Shown in pieces: positions 8,091-17,592 of a stretch of 64,000 nt of DNA (the first letter of the stretch is position 1; each line of letters opens with the position of its first letter). The notes under the pieces are model-generated. The model was not told the DNA's origin, searched no databases, and was given only the letters and a program-made list of their open reading frames with translations. Both the position numbers and the translations under genes were made by a program. This DNA is from FEB-22 sp003105195 (GTDB lineage Bacteria; Pseudomonadota; Alphaproteobacteria; Rhizobiales; Xanthobacteraceae), in assembly GCA_027493405.1 (NCBI GenBank), contig JAOSKV010000001.1, forward strand, positions 1,126,479 to 1,190,478, in the 5' to 3' direction.

Positions 8091-9272
8091 CTATTTGCCC
8101 GTTGCCGCCTCGTGGCGCAGCACGGGCTGCATCTTGCCGTCGAGAATGAGGCCGATGCCGAACGGGAACGAGAGCTCCTGGTTGATGCCGAAGAACTCCT
8201 TCCCGATCCACAGCCCCTTGCCCATGTTCTCGTCCTCGACCGGCAGCGAGCGCAGCGCATCGGCGATCTTCTTGACGTCGTCGACGGTTCCGGCCTTGGT
8301 CACGGCCTTGGTCACCATGCGCGTCGCGCTGACCCACTGGAAGAACAGGTTGTTCTCGGGCGGATTGGCGTTCATCAGCTTCTTGTAGCTCTCGGCGATG
8401 GCGCGGACCTTGTCGTCGATATAGACGGGCTCGTACCAGTAGAAGTTCTTCAGCACCTCGTAGCCGCCGGCGACGCGCGCGATCTCCTCGGTGCCGGGAC
8501 CGCCGAGACGGCCGATCGGGCCTGCGAAGCCGGCCTGGCGCAGCTGCTTGATGATGATGCCGGCATCGCCGGGCGGCGAGGAGGCCGTATCGACGGCGTC
8601 CGGCTTGGCATTGAGCGCCCGGGTGATGATCGGCGCGAAATTCGTGGTGCCGCGCTGGTAGTACTCCTCGATCGCCTCGATGCCGTGCTTCTTGTAGGCC
8701 GCGGCGTCGACGCTCGCGATGTCGGTCCCGCCCTGGTCGTTCGGCGCGATCAGGACGACCTTCTTCATGTTGAACTTCGCCTTGGCGACCTCGACGATCG
8801 GAGCGGCCCAGCCGCTCGGCCCGGGTCCCTGGTGGAACACCAGCGGCCACTGCGGACCGATCGCGTCCTTGGCGTACCCGTTGCCCATCACGAGAAGATT
8901 GTTGCGGTTTGCGATCGGCTTCAGTCCGGTCATCTCCGGCGAGCCGATCGGACCGATGATCAGCTTGATGCCCTGGCTGACCATGTTGTTCGCGGCCGCC
9001 GCCGCACCCTCGGCCGTGTACTTGCTGTCGATCGAGACCGTCGAGACCTTGCACTTCTGGCTGCCGACCGGAAGGCCGCCCGCCGCATTGGCTTCGGCGG
9101 CGACCAGCTCGGCAGCGCCGCGCAAGGCGAGGCCCCACTGGGCGGCCGGGCCCGACATGACGCCGATCACCCCGAGCTTGAGCTCGCATTGGGCAGCGGC
9201 GGAACCGACCGTGAGCCCGATTGCGAGCGCGGTCGCGGCCATTGTGGTGGCCCCATGGAAACGATATCCCAT
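8091..9272 (-). CDS. ABC transporter substrate-binding protein, LivK-like
   Basis: 393-aa periplasmic binding protein of the leucine-binding (type I fold) family. An N-terminal signal peptide (MGYRFHGATTMAATALAIGL... AAAQ) is followed by mature CELKLGVIGVMSGPAAQWG, the typical first strand and ligand loop. An ATG at 9270-9272 has GGAGGA 8 bases upstream; a GTG one codon earlier is also possible. It is the first gene of the ten-gene minus-strand operon and determines substrate specificity. The companion genes (MmgE/PrpD, CoA-transferase, hydratase, lyase) suggest an organic acid ligand. The 239-bp divergent region 9273-9511 should hold its promoter. Confidence 0.9.
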   Translation of the reverse strand: MGYRFHGATTMAATALAIGLTVGSAAAQCELKLGVIGVMSGPAAQWGLALRGAAELVAAEANAAGGLPVGSQKCKVSTVSIDSKYTAEGAAAAANNMVSQGIKLIIGPIGSPEMTGLKPIANRNNLLVMGNGYAKDAIGPQWPLVFHQGPGPSGWAAPIVEVAKAKFNMKKVVLIAPNDQGGTDIASVDAAAYKKHGIEAIEEYYQRGTTNFAPIITRALNAKPDAVDTASSPPGDAGIIIKQLRQAGFAGPIGRLGGPGTEEIARVAGGYEVLKNFYWYEPVYIDDKVRAIAESYKKLMNANPPENNLFFQWVSATRMVTKAVTKAGTVDDVKKIADALRSLPVEDENMGKGLWIGKEFFGINQELSFPFGIGLILDGKMQPVLRHEAATGK

Positions 9273-9511
9273 CACTTGCGTCCTCCAGCGTCTAGCGCGA
9301 ATGCAGTTTTCAGTGCCTGCAACTTCCCGAACGCAGCACCACCCCGCCTTCGGCCCTAGACAGCCGAGAGCAGAGATAGCCGCGCGCTTTGGGGGCGATT
9401 GCCAATGGAGCAGACTGAACCGACCGACAGGTTGCGTTCAGTTCAGCATTTCCTCCCTGGTCGTTCTTGACGATTGCCAGTCAGCCTACAATGGCCTAAC
9501 AGACACTGTCA

Positions 9512-11092
9512 ATGAAACGTTTCACCAACGCGAGGCCGCTCTTCTTGAAATCCGTTCCCTGGGGCTCCGACCTGTGGGCCATGGCCAATCGCCATGCGGA
9601 TCGCGTCGCGGTGCGCGACCTTGCGGGCGAGATCCGCTACGCCGAATTGTTCCGCAAGGCAGCCGCGCTGGCACAAGCCCTGCGGCAGTCGGGGGTCGCG
9701 ACGGGCGAGCCGGTGGCGACGTTCTTTCGCAACGGCATTGCGGCAGTCTATGCGCATTACGGCGTCATGCTCTCGGGCGCCGCGGACGTTCCGATCAATC
9801 CGGCCCTGAGCGGGGCGGACGTCCGGACCTGTCTCGAGATCGCCAAGGCACGGCGCGTGGTGACCTCTCGCCACCTCGCGCCGCTCTTTGCGCGCGAAGG
9901 GATCGAGGTGGTCTGCGCGGAGGATGTCGGCGAAGCCGACTTTGCGCGCGACGACTTCCCGCCCCTGCCGGCCGACGCGCTCGCGCGGGTCGTTTTCACC
10001 TCGGGCACCACGGGCCTGCCCAAGGGCGCGGCCCATGACCAGGAGGCGCGCTGGATCGCCAACATCCTGCTGCGTGCCAGCCTGCCGCACGCGCCGCGGC
10101 CGGCGAGCCGCGTCCTCCTGATGACGCCGTTCGCGCACGGCTCGTCGCTGATGACCATGGCATATCACGGCGGCGGCGCAACCGTGACACTGCACGACGG
10201 CGTCGACGCGCAGATCGTCCTGCCGCTGATCGCCCGCGGCGAGGTCGACGAGATCTTCGCGCCGCCCACGGTGCTGTCGAAGCTGGTCGATGCCGCCGGC
10301 GAGAAATCCTATCCCGGCCTGAAGACGATCTTCTGCGGCACGGCGGTGCTCCCCCCGACGCTCTATCAACGCGCGCGGCGGGTGTTCGGCGCGGTGGTGC
10401 GCGTGACCTACGGCAAGAGCGAGGTGTTCAACCCGATTACGGTGCTCGAGGCGCACGAGACGGACGCCTGGTACACCGAGAACGAGATGGACGCCGACGC
10501 CTGCGTGGGCTGGACCGCGCCCGGCGTGGAGATCATGGTGCGAACCGAGGACGGCAGGACTGCCGCGCCCGGCGAGCCGGGCGAGGTCCTGATCCGCGCG
10601 CGGCACCTGATGCGCGGCTACCTGCGGACCGACGGATTCGAGCCGCTTCCCGCCGACGGATTCCACGATACCGGCGATCTCGGCTATTTCGATCGGCACG
10701 GACGGCTGCATCTCACGGGTCGCATCGCCGAGATGATCAAGACCGGCGGCTACAAGGTCAGCCCCGAGGAGGTGGAGCGCGCGCTGGCGCCCGCCGTCGC
10801 GCCGAGCACGATCGCGGCGCTGGGGATTCCCTCGGAGTACTGGGGACAGATCATCATCGTGGCCGTCGAGAGGCCGCGCCCGGGCTGGCTGGAGCGCATC
10901 CAGCAGGCGGCGCGCGCGCTCACCGGCTACAAGCGACCGCGCGCCTTCATCGCGCTCGACGACCTGCCGCGCAACGGCATCGGCAAGATCCGGCGCGCCT
11001 CCATCCGCGACTACGTGAACGAGAACTACCGTCTCGCCGACGGACCCCACCCGCGACTGGAGCCGCGAGCGCACCCCGTCGCCGGGCCATGA
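9512..11092 (+). CDS. AMP-dependent acyl-CoA synthetase/ligase
   Basis: 526-aa ANL-superfamily ligase that would adenylate a carboxylate and load CoA. The AMP-binding P-loop FTSGTTGLPKG is at about residues 162-172, YGKSE near 306 takes the place of the usual YGxTE motif, the GYLRTDGF...FHDTGDLGYFD hinge-side motif is present, and the C-terminal catalytic Lys is in NGIGKIRR (about K492). It is divergent from the Liv/CoA operon across a 239-bp region, so co-regulation is plausible. No clear ribosome-binding site precedes the ATG. It overlaps the next gene by 4 bases (ATGA). The acyl substrate is not known. Confidence 0.9.
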   Translation: MKRFTNARPLFLKSVPWGSDLWAMANRHADRVAVRDLAGEIRYAELFRKAAALAQALRQSGVATGEPVATFFRNGIAAVYAHYGVMLSGAADVPINPALSGADVRTCLEIAKARRVVTSRHLAPLFAREGIEVVCAEDVGEADFARDDFPPLPADALARVVFTSGTTGLPKGAAHDQEARWIANILLRASLPHAPRPASRVLLMTPFAHGSSLMTMAYHGGGATVTLHDGVDAQIVLPLIARGEVDEIFAPPTVLSKLVDAAGEKSYPGLKTIFCGTAVLPPTLYQRARRVFGAVVRVTYGKSEVFNPITVLEAHETDAWYTENEMDADACVGWTAPGVEIMVRTEDGRTAAPGEPGEVLIRARHLMRGYLRTDGFEPLPADGFHDTGDLGYFDRHGRLHLTGRIAEMIKTGGYKVSPEEVERALAPAVAPSTIAALGIPSEYWGQIIIVAVERPRPGWLERIQQAARALTGYKRPRAFIALDDLPRNGIGKIRRASIRDYVNENYRLADGPHPRLEPRAHPVAGP

Positions 11093-11769
11093 TCCGTACC
11101 GACGACACCCGACAGCCCACGCAACCGACCGGTCCAACGATGCATTTCGACTTTGCGACGCTCTCGCCCCTCGACCGCTACAAGCTTCTCTCCTCGACCA
11201 TCACCCCGCGGCCGATCGCCTGGGTGTCGACGCTCGGCGAGCACGGACGGCCGAACGCGGCGCCGTTCTCGTTCTTCAACGTGTTCGGGGAGGATCCGCC
11301 CGTCCTCGGCTTCAGCGTGAACGATCGCTCGCCGGGCGACCGCAAGGACACCGGACGCAATGTCCGGCGCAACGGCGAGTTCGTCGTGAACCTCGTGCCG
11401 CTCCAGGCCCTCGACCAGATGAACATCACGGCCGCCGAGTTCGCGCCCGAAGTGGACGAGCTTCACCAGGCCGGGCTGACCCCTGCCCCGTCTCTGGCGA
11501 TCGAGACTCCGCGCATCGCCGAGAGCCCGGTCTCTTTCGAGTGCCGCCTGGTGCAGATCGTGGAGCTCGGCCCCGCGCGTTCGCTGATCATCGGCGAAAT
11601 CCTCCTGATGCACGTCCGCGACGACGCGGTGCTGGATGCCGAGAAGCGCTACATCGACAACGCCAGGCTCGCGCTCGTCGGTCGCATGCACGGAAACCGC
11701 TACATCGACGCCTCCACGAGCTTCGAGCTGCCGCGCGTGGACGCCGAGGTCTGGAAGCTGCGGGCCTGA
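11089..11769 (+). CDS. Flavin reductase-like FMN-binding split-barrel protein
   Basis: 226-aa flavin reductase-like protein. The core begins MHFDFATLSPLDRYKLLSS followed by TITPRPIAWVSTLGEHG, the usual FMN-binding start of this family, and the FMN phosphate region SRN-like segment GRNVRRNGEFVVNLV. The annotated ATG overlaps the ligase stop (ATGA). An internal ATG at 11140 would begin at MHFDF and is an equally reasonable start. Such proteins supply reduced flavin to a monooxygenase or bind FMN with other roles; no partner oxygenase is visible in the window. Confidence 0.85.
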   Translation: MIRTDDTRQPTQPTGPTMHFDFATLSPLDRYKLLSSTITPRPIAWVSTLGEHGRPNAAPFSFFNVFGEDPPVLGFSVNDRSPGDRKDTGRNVRRNGEFVVNLVPLQALDQMNITAAEFAPEVDELHQAGLTPAPSLAIETPRIAESPVSFECRLVQIVELGPARSLIIGEILLMHVRDDAVLDAEKRYIDNARLALVGRMHGNRYIDASTSFELPRVDAEVWKLRA

Positions 11770-11886
11770 CGGTTGCGACCGCTGCGCGCGGTGCCGCGCC
11801 AGTGGCCGGCCGCCGCGGCCCGTGATATGCGGCGCGGCTGCCATTCGCGTCGCTCCGACGGCGCATTCCCCGCAGCCGGCCCGGCT

Positions 11887-12342
11887 TCACTCGTGAAAGG
11901 TGGTCTCCTCGACGTCCGCCGGCAGCGGCGTCGCGATCACGAGAAAGACCAGGTCTTGCGCCCCCGACTTCGCGAAGCCGTGCTTCTTGCCGCGCGGCAG
12001 CGCCAGGATGTCTCCGGGGCCGATGGTGCGCGACACCACCTTGCCGGTCTCGTCCTCCAGCCGCGCGATGCCGCTCCCGCGCGCGACGTAGAGGACGTGA
12101 TCCTGCGCGACATGATGGTGAAGCCGGTTCCTGCTCATGACGAGGACGCCGACCTCGGCGCCGCCGGCCCGGATCGTCTCGACGATGGCCGCCGTATCGC
12201 CGCCCGGCCGCAGGGGGTTGCCGGCGACGATCGTGTCCAGCTGCTTCACCGAGATCCGATCTTCGGCGTTCGCCGTCGCGATCGGATGGCAGGAGAGGAA
12301 CGTCGCCGCGACGGCTACGATCGTCAGGATCCTCGGGCTCAT
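11887..12342 (-). CDS. Secreted cupin-domain protein
   Basis: 151-aa protein with an N-terminal signal sequence (MSPRILTIVAVAATFLSC..ANA) and a single cupin domain. The metal-binding histidines are visible in RLHHHVAQDHVLYV, and the second cupin motif is GPGDILALPRGKKHGF. It therefore probably binds a metal in the periplasm. A cysteine after FLS could make it a lipoprotein, but the lipobox is weak. It sits 37 bp downstream of the radical SAM gene on the same strand. No function can be assigned. Confidence 0.75.
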   Translation of the reverse strand: MSPRILTIVAVAATFLSCHPIATANAEDRISVKQLDTIVAGNPLRPGGDTAAIVETIRAGGAEVGVLVMSRNRLHHHVAQDHVLYVARGSGIARLEDETGKVVSRTIGPGDILALPRGKKHGFAKSGAQDLVFLVIATPLPADVEETTFHE

Positions 12343-12379
12343 GCGAACGGGTCCCTCGTTGCGTGCGAGCCGACCGGCG

Positions 12380-13445
12380 TTACGACGCCCGCGCGGCACG
12401 CGCCATGACGATGGTCGTGCACGCGCTTTCCAGCTTCGGCAGCTCCCGGCTCGATGCCATGCGCACGCGCAAGGTGCGGTCTTCGCCGCGGACGACCGGA
12501 CAATAGGGGTCGGGGCTGTCGATCGCCTCGAGGAGACGCCGCCGTCCGGCGCACCCGCCTCCGCAGGTCGCGACATGCGCGCAGCCCGTACAGGCCGCCG
12601 GGACCGAGCGCGCCGCGGCGAACGCATCGGTGCCGACGATATCCGGGCCGAGCTCGAGCAGGACGTCGAGCGGTGCGCCGCCTCCCGGCCAGTACACGCA
12701 GGGTTGGACGGTCGCGCGCGGCGTGACCCGCACGGTTGCGGCACCGCAACCGCCCCGGCGCGGCGCCAAGCCGGCCATCGCCCGCACCAGCGGCTCGCCG
12801 ATGGCGATCACGTCCGTGCGCGCGAACAGCTCTTCGAACCCGGCCCAGTACCCTTCATAGGTCAACGCAAAGAGATCGGAGCGGACGGATTGATAGACGT
12901 TGATCCGCAGCGGCGCGTCGTAGGCACCGACGATCTCCGCGATGTCCGGCGAGGCGATCGAAATTGGACCGCATCATGACCGAGATGAAGGTGACCGGAA
13001 CGCCGAGCCGGCGACAGCGCGCCGCCTGCTCGTGGAGGAGGCGCCAGTTCCCCGGGCCGCGCTGTTCGTCCTGCTCCTTCTCGGTCGGATAATCGAGCGA
13101 GAACTCGACATCCTTGAACGCGGCAAGATGCGCATCGTCGAGAGTCTCGATCGAGTGACCGTTCGACGTGATGGTGAGCTTGATCGGCTGGCGACGCAGG
13201 AAGTCGACGATGGCGGTGAAATCCGGATGCATCCCGTTCTCGCCGGTCCCGAGATTGACGGAGCGCACCGGCAGGCCTTCCATGACGGCCTGGACCTGAC
13301 CGAGCGACAGGCGGTCCGTGCGTGTCGGATCGCGATAGCAGAACGCGCACGAGAGATTGCACTCGTTGGTGAGGCCGAGACCGAGCGCGAAGCTGCGCGC
13401 GCCGGCGGCGGCAGTCTCGCTCGATTGTGAAGTCGCGACGGTCAT
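12380..13445 (-). CDS. Radical SAM/SPASM protein, frameshifted in this sequence
   Basis: The N-terminal part (13445 down to about 12960) has the radical SAM cluster motif CNLSCAFC (Cys 29, 33, 36) and NLGTGENGMHPDF. The C-terminal part (from about 12960 to 12380) is in another frame. It continues naturally as SPDIAEIVGAYDAPLRINVY and ends in a SPASM-like cluster region CTGCAHVATCGGGC. The total of 1066 bp is one base over a multiple of three, giving 354 aa after correction, so a single-base insertion near 12957-12962 explains it. Given the same defect in rpoA, this is probably a sequence error. The function is unknown; SPASM enzymes modify peptides or anaerobic enzymes. It diverges from the methyltransferase. 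Confidence 0.75.
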
Positions 13446-13508
13446 GCCGTCCGAATTCTCCGTGCTAGGGTGAGACTGGAACAGACGGATCGCTCGCCAC
13501 CGTATGCC

Positions 13509-14342
13509 ATGAAACTAGGCGCCGAGCTTCAGCCCGACCAGCAGCCTGCCCGCTGGGACGATCACGTTGCCGTGTACGAGGCGGTGTTCGAGCCGTTGAC
13601 GAACGCGTTCGCTCGCCGAACGCTCGACCGGCTCGCGCTGAAGCCCGGCGATCGCCTGATCGACGTCGGCGCCGGCGCGGGCGGTGCCGCGCTGATCGCC
13701 GCGCGCCACGGCGCCGATGTGCTCGCCGTCGATGCGTCGCGCCACATGGTGAGCCGCATCGGCGAGCGCGCACGGAGCCTGCCGCCCGGCGCAGGCAGCG
13801 TCCGTGCCGAGTCGATGGACGGCATGGCGCTGGCGTTGCCCGATGCGGGCTTCGACGCGGCGCTCTCCGTCTTCGGCGTGATCCTGTTCCCCGACGCGAC
13901 CCGGGGAATGCGCGAGATTGCGCGCGTCCTGAAGCCGGGAGCCCGTGCCGGCATCGTCACCTGGACCGAGATCGAGCGCTACGAGCTCGCGACGCGCTTG
14001 ATGGCGGCGGTTGCGGCCGTGCGCGGGCCGCAGCCGCCGCCGGCCGCCCTGCCCGCGCAATTGCGCTATCGCGACGAAGCCGTATTCCGTGACCTGTTCG
14101 ATCAGGCGGGCCTTCGTCTCGACGCCGTCCTGCGGCTCGAGGAAGGCTGGCGGTTGCCCGGGGCGCGCTGGATCGCCGATCGCATCGGCTTCGCGCCCGG
14201 CATGGCGGCCATGGTCGAGGGGCTTGGCCTGCATCGCGCCGCCGTGCTGGACGCGTTCGTTGCCGCGCTCGAGCGCGACCGGGGACCGGGCGAGATCGCC
14301 CTGACGGCCGTGGCCCACGCCGGCATCGCGATCAGGCCGTAA
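13509..14342 (+). CDS. Class I SAM-dependent methyltransferase
   Basis: 277-aa class I methyltransferase with motif I LIDVGAGAGGAAL, the acidic end of strand 2 VLAVDAS, and a motif IV-like DAALSVFGVILFPD. The ATG at 13509 gives MKLGAELQPDQQPARWDDHV; a GTG 39 bases upstream would also be in frame. It is divergent from the radical SAM gene and about 130 bp before the selenium transporter operon. Its acceptor is unknown. A link with methylated selenium or with the adjacent radical SAM product is only a contextual guess. Confidence 0.85.
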   Translation: MKLGAELQPDQQPARWDDHVAVYEAVFEPLTNAFARRTLDRLALKPGDRLIDVGAGAGGAALIAARHGADVLAVDASRHMVSRIGERARSLPPGAGSVRAESMDGMALALPDAGFDAALSVFGVILFPDATRGMREIARVLKPGARAGIVTWTEIERYELATRLMAAVAAVRGPQPPPAALPAQLRYRDEAVFRDLFDQAGLRLDAVLRLEEGWRLPGARWIADRIGFAPGMAAMVEGLGLHRAAVLDAFVAALERDRGPGEIALTAVAHAGIAIRP

Positions 14343-14469
14343 ATCACGAATTGTTGAAGGCGTAACAGACCGCCCCTGCGCGGCGAACTATCACCACTGG
14401 TCCGGGGTTCTCGCCGTTCCGCCCAGCGGCGGACGGGAGGAATTGGGCGGCGCTTGCAGGAGGGGATCG

Positions 14470-15339
14470 ATGAAGCGAACACTGACCGCATTAGCTGTCG
14501 TCGTCGCGCTTTCTTCCGGGGCTGCCGTCGCCCAGAGCCGACCCGCCTTCGTCTTCACGGCGATACCCGACCAGGACGAGACTCGCCTCGTCGAGCGCTT
14601 CACGCGGGTCGCCGACTATCTGGAAAAGAAGCTGGGCCTTCCGGTGCGCTATCTTCCGGTGAAGAGCTATCCGGCTGCCGTCACCGCGTTCACCAACAAC
14701 CAGGTCCAGCTTGCGTGGTTCGGCGGATTCACCGGCGTCCAGGCACGCCGGCGCGTTCCCGGGTCCGAGGCGATCGCCCAGGGCGCGGAGGATATCGCGT
14801 TCAAGAGCTACGTCATCGCCAACACCAGGACCGGCCTGAAGCCGTCCAAGGAATTTCCGAGCGGAATCGCCGGCAAGTCGTTCACGTTCGGATCGCGGGC
14901 GTCCACCTCGGGTCGCCTGATGCCCGAATATTTCATCCGCAAGGCCTTTGCCGGCCGCGGCCCAGAGGAAATCTTCTCGCGCGTGGGCTTCTCGGGCGAC
15001 CACAGCCGCACGATCCAGCTCGTGCAGTCCGGCGCCTACGAGGTGGGCGTGCTCGATTTCACGGTGTGGGACCTCGAGCAGAAGGCAGGAAGGATCGACG
15101 CGTCCCAGGTGACCGTCATCTGGGAGAGCCCGACCTACCCGGACTACCAATGGACCGTTCGCGGCGACCTCGATGCGGTGTACGGCGCCGGCTTCAAGGA
15201 GCAGCTGCGCACCGCGCTGCTCGCGATCGAAGAGCCCGAGATCCTGGCGCAGTTCGGGCGCTCCAAGTTCGTCCCCGCGAAGAACTCCGATTATGCGCCG
15301 ATCGAGGACGTGGCCCGGGTCACCAACCTTCTGAATTGA
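14470..15339 (+). CDS. PhnD-like substrate-binding protein, putative selenium oxyanion transporter
   Basis: 289-aa periplasmic binding protein of the phosphate/phosphonate (PhnD) type. Signal peptide MKRTLTALAVVVALSSGAAVAQ, then ATRVADYLEKKLG-like and LAWFGGFTGVQARR segments, where PhnD has its oxyanion-binding loop, and RASTSGRLMPEYF. GGAGGGG precedes the ATG by about 5 bases, which fixes this start over an upstream in-frame ATG. It starts a plus-strand operon with an ATPase, a permease and NADH dehydrogenase-SelD. Related binding proteins next to selD are annotated in databases as putative selenate transport components. That is known by association, not proved here. Confidence 0.82.
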   Translation: MKRTLTALAVVVALSSGAAVAQSRPAFVFTAIPDQDETRLVERFTRVADYLEKKLGLPVRYLPVKSYPAAVTAFTNNQVQLAWFGGFTGVQARRRVPGSEAIAQGAEDIAFKSYVIANTRTGLKPSKEFPSGIAGKSFTFGSRASTSGRLMPEYFIRKAFAGRGPEEIFSRVGFSGDHSRTIQLVQSGAYEVGVLDFTVWDLEQKAGRIDASQVTVIWESPTYPDYQWTVRGDLDAVYGAGFKEQLRTALLAIEEPEILAQFGRSKFVPAKNSDYAPIEDVARVTNLLN

Positions 15340-15350
15340 GGTCGCGCCCC

Positions 15351-16010
15351 GTGACCGCGTTGGTCGAGCTGAGCAAGGCGTCGGCCGGCTATGCCGGCCA
15401 CCCGGTGCTGCACGACATCGACCTGACCATCCGTGCGGGCGAGCGCGTGGCCGTGATGGGGCGGTCCGGAGCCGGCAAGACCACGCTGCTCAATCTGCTC
15501 TATCAACGCCTCGCCGATCGCGTGGCGCTGATCCCGCAGGCGGCGGCGCTGGTGCAGACGCTCTCGGTCTTCCACAACGTCTATATGGGGCGCCTCGACC
15601 GCCACACGGCCTGGCACAATCTTCGCAACCTCGCGTGGCCCGCCCGCCGCGACGTGGCGGAGGTCGAACGCATCCTGGAGCTTGTCGGTCTTTCCGACAA
15701 GCTGTTCGCCAAGGCGGGAGCCTTGTCGGGCGGGCAGCAGCAACGCGCCTCGGTCGCGCGCGCGCTGTACAACGGCCGGCCGGTCATCCTCGGGGACGAG
15801 CCGGTGTCGGCGCTGGACCGGCTGCAAGCGACCGAGATCCTGCGCAGGCTTTGCGAGCGGGCCGAGACGACGATTCTCGCTCTGCACGACATTCCCCTTG
15901 CGCTTGCCTTCACCCACCGCGTGATCGTCATCGAGGACGGTCGCATCGCTCTGGATGCACCGACGTCCGGACTGACGGCCGCGGAGCTCATGCCTTACTA
16001 CGGCGGATGA
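15351..16010 (+). CDS. ABC transporter ATPase of the PhnC-like selenium-linked system
   Basis: 219-aa ABC ATPase starting at a GTG just 11 bp after the binding protein gene. Walker A GRSGAGKTT, signature LSGGQQQRASVARAL, Walker B PVILGDEPVSAL and the H-loop LHDIPLAL are all present. Length and architecture are close to PhnC of phosphonate importers. It energises the double-domain permease encoded 7 bp downstream. Its association with SelD points to import of a selenium compound. Confidence 0.85.
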   Translation: MTALVELSKASAGYAGHPVLHDIDLTIRAGERVAVMGRSGAGKTTLLNLLYQRLADRVALIPQAAALVQTLSVFHNVYMGRLDRHTAWHNLRNLAWPARRDVAEVERILELVGLSDKLFAKAGALSGGQQQRASVARALYNGRPVILGDEPVSALDRLQATEILRRLCERAETTILALHDIPLALAFTHRVIVIEDGRIALDAPTSGLTAAELMPYYGG

Positions 16011-16017
16011 GACCGAC

Positions 16018-17592
16018 ATGAGCGTCCGCGGTCTCGCAGGGCCGAAGCTCGGTTATGGATCGGCGAGCAGCATGTTTCTGCTGCTCGCGGCGCTCGCGAT
16101 CCTGGTCGCCGATCTCAGCGTGGCGGCGCTCGATCCCTGGGCGGAGCTGCACCGGCTGGCCGCCGGCCTGGCGCAGCCCGATCTCGTGTCCATCGAGGCC
16201 ATGAGCGTGGTATGGACCGTGGCCTTCGCGGTCCTCGGCGTCTCGATCGGAGCTTCCGCCGGGTTTCTGCTCGCATTGCTGTTCGCGCGGATGCGGGCGA
16301 TTCGCCTGCTCTGCGCGTTCCTGCGCTCGGTGCACGAGCTGTTCTGGGCGCTGCTGCTGATCCAGGTCACAGGGCTCTCCCCGACGACCGGCATTCTCGC
16401 GGTCGCGATTCCCTATGCCGGCATCTTCGCCAAGGTGTTCGCGGAAATGATCGAGGAGGCCGATCTCCCGGCGGAACGCGCGCTGCCGGCGGGCGCGTCG
16501 ACCGTGGCGCGCTTTGCCTATGTGCGCATCCCGGAGCTCGCGCCGCAGTTCTGGACCTATACGCTCTACCGGCTCGAATGCGGCATGCGCTCGACGCTGG
16601 TGCTCGGCTTCGTCGGCCTGCCGACCATCGGCTTCCATCTCGACGGGTATTTCAAGCAAGGACATTACGCGCAGGCGGCCGCGCTGCTGTTCGCATTCTA
16701 CGCGTTGGTCGGCACGCGCCGGCTGTGGGCGCGCCCGGTGACGGTGCCGGTCTTGATCCTCGCGAGCCTGCTGCTGCTGCCGGACACCGTCGGGTCGGTG
16801 TCGGCGCTGTCGAACCTCGGACGCTTCCTGACGCTCGAGATCGTGCCGTCCCCGTTGCGCGGAGCCGAGCTGCTGTCGCTCGCGACCTGGGGCGAGCTGC
16901 TGACCTGGCTTCGGCCGATCGTCACCGAGCAGGTCGCACCGGGACTCGTCCAGACGCTCGTGCTCTCGCAGATCGCGCTCGTCGCCATGGCGACGATCGC
17001 GCTGCTTCTCTTCCCGTTCATTTGCGATCGCTTCGTGGGGAGGATCGGCAAGCCGCTCGGTCGTGTGGCGCTCGTCCTCGTCCGCTCGACGCCCGAGTTC
17101 ATGCTGGTCTATGTCCTGCTGCAGCTGCTGGGGCCGTCGATGCTTCCGGCGGTCATCGCGCTGTCCGTGCACAACGGCGGCATCGTCGCCTACCTGATGG
17201 GCCGGCACGCCGATGCGCTCCAATATCGGCCGGACGCGCCCAAGGGTCTCGATCTCTACGCCTACGAGACGGTGCCGCGCCTCTATGGCCAGTTCCTGGC
17301 CTACGTCCTCTACCGCTGGGAGATCATCGTCCGCGAGAGCGCGATCTTCGGCATCCTGGGCATCGCCACCCTCGGCTACTACGTCGATGCGGCGATCTCC
17401 GAGTTCCGGCTCGACACCGCGGTCGTGCTCATCGTCGCGACGGCGCTGCTGTCAATGGCGATCGATGCGTTCTCCCGCGCGTTGCGCCGCCGCCTGCGGA
17501 TCGACAAGATGCCGATGCGATTGTCCGAGGCGCCGAGCGAGGCGCGCATCCAGCTTCCGATCGGCGGGGAGAACATCGCATGCAAGGCGTGA
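16018..17592 (+). CDS. ABC transporter permease with two fused PhnE-like domains
   Basis: 524-aa membrane protein built of two homologous permease halves. Each ends with an ATPase-coupling loop: AGASTVARFAYVRIPELAPQ with FVGLPTIGF in the first half, and a VPRLYGQFLAYVLYRWE region with ILGIATLGYYVD in the second. About twelve hydrophobic segments are visible. A fused protein replaces the PhnE homodimer or heterodimer of typical systems, so one gene supplies the whole channel. It overlaps the following selD fusion by 13 bases. Confidence 0.85.
   Translation: MSVRGLAGPKLGYGSASSMFLLLAALAILVADLSVAALDPWAELHRLAAGLAQPDLVSIEAMSVVWTVAFAVLGVSIGASAGFLLALLFARMRAIRLLCAFLRSVHELFWALLLIQVTGLSPTTGILAVAIPYAGIFAKVFAEMIEEADLPAERALPAGASTVARFAYVRIPELAPQFWTYTLYRLECGMRSTLVLGFVGLPTIGFHLDGYFKQGHYAQAAALLFAFYALVGTRRLWARPVTVPVLILASLLLLPDTVGSVSALSNLGRFLTLEIVPSPLRGAELLSLATWGELLTWLRPIVTEQVAPGLVQTLVLSQIALVAMATIALLLFPFICDRFVGRIGKPLGRVALVLVRSTPEFMLVYVLLQLLGPSMLPAVIALSVHNGGIVAYLMGRHADALQYRPDAPKGLDLYAYETVPRLYGQFLAYVLYRWEIIVRESAIFGILGIATLGYYVDAAISEFRLDTAVVLIVATALLSMAIDAFSRALRRRLRIDKMPMRLSEAPSEARIQLPIGGENIACKA

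Noticed and set aside
9467..9492. TTGACG and TACAAT as a promoter upstream of the acyl-CoA ligase
   Set aside because: The spacer is only 14 bases (17 expected), and this is a GC-rich alphaproteobacterium with different promoter preferences; not convincing enough to annotate.
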